Positions 41,131 to 46,004 of a stretch of DNA of 46,004 nucleotides are shown in pieces. The notes beneath the pieces are model-generated. The model was not told where the DNA came from. It worked only from the letters and a program-made list of their open reading frames with translations, and did not search any database. A program made the translations under genes and the position numbers. The stretch comes from CAZLCC01 sp964570845 (GTDB lineage Bacteria; Patescibacteriota; Saccharimonadia; Saccharimonadales; Saccharimonadaceae): the NCBI GenBank assembly GCA_964570845.1, contig CAZMZB010000004.1, positions 1 to 46,004 of the forward strand, read 5' to 3'. Numbering within the stretch: the stretch's first letter is position 1; every line of letters starts with the position of its first letter.

Positions 41131-41421
41131 TTAAAGAACTTTCGGAACTTTTATCTGACTGTCTTGCTTATCTGGCGCACCAGCCAATAAATCATCGCGG
41201 CTGAGTCCATAATCGATAATCTCATCTTCGCGCTCAACATTCTCCAGCCCTGTTACTTGATATGTTGGTTCGACATTACTTGTATCAATTTTCTGTAATT
41301 GCTCAACATAGTTAAGAATAGCACCAAGATCCTCTTGAAGCTGTGTTATTTGATCATCGCTCAAACTAATACTGCTCAGTTGCGCTAAGCGGCGCACTTC
41401 GTCCTTACTAATATTTGTCAT
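41131..41421 (-). CDS. gatC: Glutamyl-tRNA(Gln)/Asp-tRNA(Asn) amidotransferase subunit C
   Basis: 96 aa, the small subunit that wraps around GatA and GatB. It shows the family features EVRRLAQLSSISLSDDQI at the start, LGAILNYVEQLQKIDTSNVEPTY in the centre, and the YGLSRDDLLAGAPDK end. The start at 41421 has AGGA 8 nt before it and TACAAT 11 nt upstream. It is the first gene of the long minus-strand run that ends with dnaE. Confidence 0.93.
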   Translation of the reverse strand: MTNISKDEVRRLAQLSSISLSDDQITQLQEDLGAILNYVEQLQKIDTSNVEPTYQVTGLENVEREDEIIDYGLSRDDLLAGAPDKQDSQIKVPKVL

Positions 41422-41518
41422 ATGTATTTCCTATTGTAGTACAAAACGAATTTGCTTTACATAAATAGGTAAAAAATACTATGATGGATAAAATGTAAGT
41501 CGAAAAAGATATGTAGTC

Positions 41519-42562
41519 ATGTCAACTCAAAGTCAGTCTTGCGAACAGAACACTAGCCCTTACTTTGGCGCGGCGAAATACCCCCTCTCAGCAGAGGGTA
41601 TTTTTTTACCGGAAGATTATATCAGTGAGGTTGAGTCACATCCTAAAATAAAAAATAAAGAATATAAATCCGGAACTGTTGATACCAGTAAAGTAGTCAT
41701 GACTGATGGCTCTGTCTATATCGTTGAAACAGGGCATCCGAGAGATCCAAAGACCGACATCATCGTGACGACGACGACTCCATGGATGACCGGGCAAAAT
41801 GGTCTAAATAAAAGACGAGTGCTTGCACTCATGAACGCAGGTTTTCCAGTCAGCTTCGTCAGCTCAGAACTTCAGGTCGAAGGATCACCCAACCTTGCAA
41901 AAAGTGCTCATAACCAACTGAAGATAGCCGAACTTACTGCCGAAGAGGAAGAGTTTGACAGAGATTTACTCATTATTGATGGAATATCACGAGCCGCAAT
42001 GATCGGATTCGGCATACATGCTATGAGTAGAGATAATGGTAAAGAGATTATTTACAGTGATCTCACTGCACCATGCTTGCCTGAGGGACTAAACATCTTA
42101 AAAGACGGTGCTAATTTTGCAAAAATTCCGTTCAGTGAACTATCGACTCTTAGGCATCTTGGTAACCTTCCATTAAAACACTTGCTTCGTTACCCACGAA
42201 CATTCTCATCTCACCCAGTCGACATCTTACGTCATCTACAAGCTACGCCAACCCTAACCAGTGGTCTTGCAGGAGACTTCGCAAGACATATGCCAAGCGA
42301 TACAAGAAGTACGACCGTTGCATTTAAAGGAGATATCTTGAGCCAAGGCGAAAGGTGGGAGAGAATACTTCTGCCTTATGAGAATATTGATTTTATAGAC
42401 CAATTTAGGGGCGCACACTTTCATTGTGCTGCTCCTGAGACGTATGAGGCATGGCTCAAGAGGCAAGAAGCTCTTGCGTCTGAATTAAAACGAACAAAGA
42501 GTAATCCGGATAAAATTAAATGGCATAAAATTCAGCTTGGAAAAACGGCTATTAAGCATTAA
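41519..42562 (+). CDS. Possible alpha/beta-hydrolase-fold protein, unknown role
   Basis: 347 aa, no close family recognised. A parallel-strand pattern is visible: DIIVTTTTPWMTG, then VLALMNAGFPVSFVSSE, then LLIIDGISRAAMIGFGIHAM, whose G-I-S-R-A resembles a nucleophile elbow, and finally GAHFHCAAPETYEAW, where a catalytic His could lie. The acid residue is not clear. No signal peptide is seen. The ATG at 41519 lacks a Shine-Dalgarno, and TTTACA upstream with TATGAT may be the promoter. Its stop overlaps that of uvrB on the other strand in a shared TTAA. Confidence 0.55.
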   Translation: MSTQSQSCEQNTSPYFGAAKYPLSAEGIFLPEDYISEVESHPKIKNKEYKSGTVDTSKVVMTDGSVYIVETGHPRDPKTDIIVTTTTPWMTGQNGLNKRRVLALMNAGFPVSFVSSELQVEGSPNLAKSAHNQLKIAELTAEEEEFDRDLLIIDGISRAAMIGFGIHAMSRDNGKEIIYSDLTAPCLPEGLNILKDGANFAKIPFSELSTLRHLGNLPLKHLLRYPRTFSSHPVDILRHLQATPTLTSGLAGDFARHMPSDTRSTTVAFKGDILSQGERWERILLPYENIDFIDQFRGAHFHCAAPETYEAWLKRQEALASELKRTKSNPDKIKWHKIQLGKTAIKH

Positions 42563-44532
42563 AGTTTAGACTTGACATCTTCAATCAAATCCCTCAATTC
42601 CGCCGCCTTTTCAAACTCCAGGTTTGCGGCCGCTAAATCCATCTGTGCAGTAAGATCACGAATTAAGTGCTCGTATTCATCTTTTGGAATCTTCTTCAGG
42701 TCAATTTTCGGCTTCTTCTCATCTTCTTTCATCGGAATAATCGCTCTTAAGCCTTCGTCGATTTTCTTATTAATACTTTGCGGAGTGATGTTGTGTTCCT
42801 GATTATATTTTTCCTGAATTTCCCGACGGCGATTTGTCTCATTAATTGCCTGCTGCATTGAGCCGGTTGTCTGGTCAGCATACATAATTACTTTTCCTTC
42901 TTGATGTCTGGCAGCACGCCCGGTAATTTGAATGAGCGCACTTGCACTACGCAAGAAACCTTCCTTATCAGCATCAATAATTGCCACCAGACTTACTTCC
43001 GGAAGGTCTAATCCCTCACGAAGCAAGTTAATACCAACCAGCACATCATACACCCCAAGTCGTAAGTCTCTTAGGATATCCCCTCTATCCAGGGTGTCGA
43101 TATCAGAATGAATATATGCTGTTTTGATATTCAATTCCTCAAGATGAGCGCTCAAATCTTCTGCCATGCGCTTCGTCAGTGTTGTCACCAACACTCGCTG
43201 TCGCTTCTCAACTCTCTCTCTAATCTCGGCAATCAAATCATCGACTTGTCCATCAGACTTGCGGATTTCAACTTCTGGATCAGTCAGACCAGTCGGGCGA
43301 ATGACTTGCTGCGCCGGCTCGGGTGAGCGAGTCAACTCATACTCACCCGGCGTGGCAGAGACATAAATTACATTATTAATATGATTCTCAAATTCAGTAA
43401 AGTTGAGCGGACGGTTATCAAGCGCACTGGGGAGGCGAAAGCCGTGCTCCACTAACACTTCTTTCCGTGCTCGGTCGCCGTTATACATGCCCCTCACCTG
43501 AGGGATTGTCATGTGAGATTCATCAATCAGCAATAAAAAATCATCGGGAAAATAATCAAGTAATGTCGCTGGTTGCTCGCCTGGCTCGCGGTTTGTGAGA
43601 TAACGAGAATAATTTTCAATACCCTTTACAAATCCAGTTTCTTCAAGCATCTCAACATCATATTTTGTTCGCTGCTCCAAGCGTTGAGCTTCAAGCAATT
43701 TATTCGTCTTTTCAAAATAAGCCAGCCGTTCACTCAGCTCTGATTTAATGTTAGTAATTGCATCAGCGAGCATCTCTTTTGGTGTTGCATAGTGACTGCT
43801 CGGAAAGATTATCACACTACTCGGCTCATTAATAATCTCACCCGTTAGCGGATTGATATGGGTAATCCTATCAACCTCATCGCCGAAAAATTCAATTCGA
43901 TAGGCTGTTTCACTACCGGCAGGGAAAATATCAATCACATCACCCCGCACTCGAAATGTGCCGCGATGAAAGTCAATATCATTTCTTTGATATTGGATAT
44001 CAGTTAAACGACGAATAAACTTATCACGCGATTGCTGCTTGTTTGTTTCAATGGTAATCGACATTTCATCATAAACATCGGGTGTTCCAATACCATAAAT
44101 GCAGCTAACACTTGCCACAATAATCGTATCTCGCCGTGTCAGCAGTGCACTGGTCGCCGCATGGCGTAAACGGTCAATCTCTTCATTGATTTTGCTGTCT
44201 TTTTCAATGTAAGTGTCACTACTGGCAATATAAGCCTCCGGTTGGTAATAATCAAAATAACTCACAAAATAATGAACCTCATTTTCAGGGAAAAATGCCT
44301 TGAATTCTGAAAAAAGCTGCGCAGCAAGCGTTTTGTTATGTGCTAGCACAAGAGTCGGTGTTTGGCGTTTGGCAATAATATTCGCCATCGTAAATGTCTT
44401 ACCCGAACCAGTAACACCAAGTAGTGTCTGCTCTTTCTCACCACCCTCAAGCCCTTCAGTTAGTTGCTTTATGGCCATCGGCTGATCTCCAGTGGGTGCA
44501 TAGTCTGTCTTTAGTTTGAATTTTTGGCTCAT
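42559..44532 (-). CDS. uvrB: Excinuclease ABC subunit B
   Basis: 657 aa. The damage-verifying helicase of nucleotide excision repair, which works with UvrA and UvrC encoded elsewhere. Walker A GVTGSGKTFT (about 39-48), the beta-hairpin YFDYYQPEAYIASSDTYIEKD, DESHMTIPQV, the motif VI region QITGRAARH, and a C-terminal UVR domain (LEFEKAAELRDLI) are all present. The ATG at 44532 lies exactly 6 nt after TATAAT, so the message should be leaderless. Confidence 0.97.
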   Translation of the reverse strand: MSQKFKLKTDYAPTGDQPMAIKQLTEGLEGGEKEQTLLGVTGSGKTFTMANIIAKRQTPTLVLAHNKTLAAQLFSEFKAFFPENEVHYFVSYFDYYQPEAYIASSDTYIEKDSKINEEIDRLRHAATSALLTRRDTIIVASVSCIYGIGTPDVYDEMSITIETNKQQSRDKFIRRLTDIQYQRNDIDFHRGTFRVRGDVIDIFPAGSETAYRIEFFGDEVDRITHINPLTGEIINEPSSVIIFPSSHYATPKEMLADAITNIKSELSERLAYFEKTNKLLEAQRLEQRTKYDVEMLEETGFVKGIENYSRYLTNREPGEQPATLLDYFPDDFLLLIDESHMTIPQVRGMYNGDRARKEVLVEHGFRLPSALDNRPLNFTEFENHINNVIYVSATPGEYELTRSPEPAQQVIRPTGLTDPEVEIRKSDGQVDDLIAEIRERVEKRQRVLVTTLTKRMAEDLSAHLEELNIKTAYIHSDIDTLDRGDILRDLRLGVYDVLVGINLLREGLDLPEVSLVAIIDADKEGFLRSASALIQITGRAARHQEGKVIMYADQTTGSMQQAINETNRRREIQEKYNQEHNITPQSINKKIDEGLRAIIPMKEDEKKPKIDLKKIPKDEYEHLIRDLTAQMDLAAANLEFEKAAELRDLIEDVKSKL

Positions 44533-44538
44533 CTACAT

Positions 44539-44544
44539 ATTATA
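44539..44544 (-). promoter_or_regulatory. -10 box of uvrB
   Basis: TATAAT on the minus strand ends 6 nt before the ATG at 44532, so the A of the start codon should be close to +1. No SOS-type (LexA) palindrome was seen around it. Confidence 0.6.
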
Positions 44545-44563
44545 ACTTGTCGGATATCATATG

Positions 44564-44595
44564 TCTTAAAAAATGAGATCGCCAATTCATCTCAT
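44564..44595 (-). terminator. Terminator overlapping the end of the RCC1-repeat gene
   Basis: On the minus strand ATGAGAT, 9-nt loop, ATCTCAT forms a perfect 7-bp stem followed by six T (complement of 44567-44572). The TGA stop (44594-44592) lies in the first arm. Confidence 0.8.
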
Positions 44596-46004
44596 GGTAA
44601 TTGAAACTTCACTGGTGTTGACTGATTAGTGGTATTGCCATTGCCAAGTTGACCACTATCATTACTTCCAGCGCAATAGGCTTGCTGATCAGTTGCTATC
44701 ACGCAAATCGCAACACTACTACCATCACCTGAGCCGCTTGACATCATATGTTGGGCCGATAACCCACTAGGAAGATTAAATTTTACTGCCGTAGAAAGAT
44801 TATTACCCACTGTACCATTACCAAACTGCCCATAGCCATTCCATCCAGCACAATATACCTGATTGTCTGAAGCTAGAGCACAAGTAGAGAAAGCGCCAGT
44901 CACTACATCTTTAGCAAGAAGTCCGTTTGGTAAAATAAAAGTGACTGGGAGAGTGCGCTGAATAAAGGTTCCGTCACCAAGTTGACCATTATCATTAAAC
45001 CCGGCACAGCGTACTTTTCCTGTATAGGTTAGTATGCAAGTCTGACTTGTACCCGCTGCAAACCCATCAAAACTAGTGGTTACCTTTTTAGCAAGATCAC
45101 GGTTACTGCTCTGGCCAAATGCTACAGGGCTGGAACTATTGGTAGTATTTCCGTTCCCTAATTGACCTCTGTTATTCCATCCAGCACAATAGGCTCGCTG
45201 ATTCATACCAATCACACAGTTGACTGGAGCATTATTTACTCCTAGGGCAGAGCTTCTGCTATTAGCATTATCAAAATTATTGGGATTTAGAAAAACGACT
45301 TGGGTGGATTGGTGAGACGTGTTACCGTTACCAAGTTGACCAGATCCATTATGACCAGCACAATATACCCCCATAACATTCAAACTAGTTACATCGACCT
45401 CTGCTAATACACAGATATCTCCCCCTTTATTATTTATCATCGCATCAACAATGAAATAATTACTTGCTATATTAAATTTCACTGGTGTTGACTGATTAGT
45501 GGTATTGCCATTGCCGAGTTGGCCAAAGTCGTTCCTTCCTGAGCAGTAAAAAAGATAAGAAGAAGTGCGCACACATGTATTGTCACCCCTAGCATACACT
45601 GCTTGTATAGACATACCCACAGGGATATTGAATTTAGCATTGGGTGTAGAGCGATTAGTCGTGTTACCCACCCCCAACTGACCGTAGTTATTCCTTCCTG
45701 AGCAGTAGACCTGGTTATCAGAGGCTAGAGCGCAAGTATGCTGACTACTGTTTACGACTTCTTTAGCAGAAAGACCGCTTGGTAAATTGAACTTTGCTGG
45801 TATTGAACGATTGGTGGTTGTGCCATTACCTAGCTGGCCGTAGGCATTATTGCCCGCACAATATGCTTGAGAGTCTGAGGCTAGAGCGCAAGCTACTCCC
45901 ATATTCGACTCTCCATTATAACTAAATTCCCTTACCGTAAGCGAAGAAGCCTCCACACTCACCACCACCGTGTTATTCGCTGTATAGGTTCTGTTAGTGG
46001 CGGT
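44592..46004 (-). CDS. RCC1-type repeat (beta-propeller) surface protein, 5' end outside the window
   Basis: The frame is open to the window edge (at least 470 codons). Eight RCC1-like repeats of 45-60 residues each carry the signature YGQLGNGxTTNxSTP. All have two cysteines before the YCAG or YCSG turn, nine residues apart in most blades and further apart in the fourth. This pattern suggests one disulfide per blade in an extracellular 7- or 8-bladed propeller. The visible N-terminal part (NNTVVVSVEASS) looks like the end of a beta-rich Ig-like domain. RCC1 repeats bind proteins in eukaryotes; here a role in surface attachment is inference. No export signal is visible because the start is missing. 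Confidence 0.85.
   Translation of the reverse strand, partial: TATNRTYTANNTVVVSVEASSLTVREFSYNGESNMGVACALASDSQAYCAGNNAYGQLGNGTTTNRSIPAKFNLPSGLSAKEVVNSSQHTCALASDNQVYCSGRNNYGQLGVGNTTNRSTPNAKFNIPVGMSIQAVYARGDNTCVRTSSYLFYCSGRNDFGQLGNGNTTNQSTPVKFNIASNYFIVDAMINNKGGDICVLAEVDVTSLNVMGVYCAGHNGSGQLGNGNTSHQSTQVVFLNPNNFDNANSRSSALGVNNAPVNCVIGMNQRAYCAGWNNRGQLGNGNTTNSSSPVAFGQSSNRDLAKKVTTSFDGFAAGTSQTCILTYTGKVRCAGFNDNGQLGDGTFIQRTLPVTFILPNGLLAKDVVTGAFSTCALASDNQVYCAGWNGYGQFGNGTVGNNLSTAVKFNLPSGLSAQHMMSSGSGDGSSVAICVIATDQQAYCAGSNDSGQLGNGNTTNQSTPVKFQLP
44608..44645. repeat. 38-bp direct repeat within the RCC1 gene, copy 1
   Basis: Identical base for base to 45478-45515, 870 bp away (290 codons, in frame). It encodes the last repeat's GNTTNQSTPVKF. 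The next bases also match with few changes. Confidence 0.85.
45478..45515. repeat. 38-bp direct repeat within the RCC1 gene, copy 2
   Basis: The exact copy of 44608-44645, here in the third visible blade. In-frame recombination between the two would remove five blades. Confidence 0.85.

Noticed and set aside
24959..44594. Recoded UGA, as in Gracilibacteria/Absconditabacteria
   Set aside because: TGA ends the M13 peptidase (24959-24961) and the RCC1 gene (44592-44594), the latter inside its terminator hairpin. Proteins here read normally with the standard bacterial code.
44592..46004. Short near-identical repeats as a CRISPR array
   Set aside because: The repeats are in-frame parts of a protein, with unequal spacing and divergent copies.

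Overview
The window looks like a gene-dense piece of a Patescibacteria/CPR genome, most likely a Saccharibacteria (TM7)-type epibiont. This is judged from gene content, not from a marker-gene tree. The supporting features are very short intergenic spaces (no gap above 300 bp), a moderately AT-rich composition, and a standard code with TGA as stop (at 24959-24961 and 44592-44594). Content is almost wholly information processing, cell wall, proteolysis and type IV pilus functions, with GatCAB for indirect tRNA charging and several small membrane proteins. No rRNA, CRISPR array, transposase, integrase or phage gene was seen.

Layout. 1-950: tRNA-Phe(GAA), a GC-rich orphan gene with a structured leader, and tRNA-Gly(GCC) carrying a rare paired change in its D and T loops. 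950-6100: DUF1428 and small membrane proteins, ddl and rarA back to back, a secreted HNH nuclease and an HD/PDE-like protein. 6300-11150: typA, rsmD, tRNA-Leu(UAG), an EamA transporter, DUF2200 and a phospholipase-C-like protein. 11150-17200: tyrS-recG, divergent from a class A penicillin-binding protein. 17200-24850 (minus strand): nusA, then clpC with a perfect HrcA/CIRCE operator, a membrane HExxH protein, a type IV prepilin, radA and a PIN-TRAM protein. 24950-28400 (minus): an M13 peptidase, a fused RNase HII-YraN protein, and L19. 28470-32430: a second GC-rich orphan, malic enzyme, pilB and a SpoU-family methyltransferase. 32420-41430 (minus): one long run gatC-gatA-orf-gatB-galU-three small membrane genes-dnaE. 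41500-46004: a possible alpha/beta-hydrolase, uvrB, and a 5'-truncated RCC1-type beta-propeller surface protein that runs off the window.

How it works together. Translation (tRNAs, TyrRS, GatCAB, L19, TypA, RsmD), replication and repair (DnaE with an intact PHP site, RarA, RecG, RadA, UvrB, RNase HII), wall synthesis (Ddl, PBP) and stress proteolysis (ClpC) make up the core. PilB and a prepilin (T4P), the RCC1-repeat protein, the secreted nuclease and the HExxH protein are the parts most likely to face the host.

The most general signal is promoter architecture. Many genes have an extended -10 box (TGnTATAAT type) ending only 6-10 nt before the ATG, with no Shine-Dalgarno, so leaderless transcripts should be common. 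Two orphan genes break this rule: they have consensus -35/-10 promoters, 60-70 nt structured leaders, Shine-Dalgarno sites and strong terminators.
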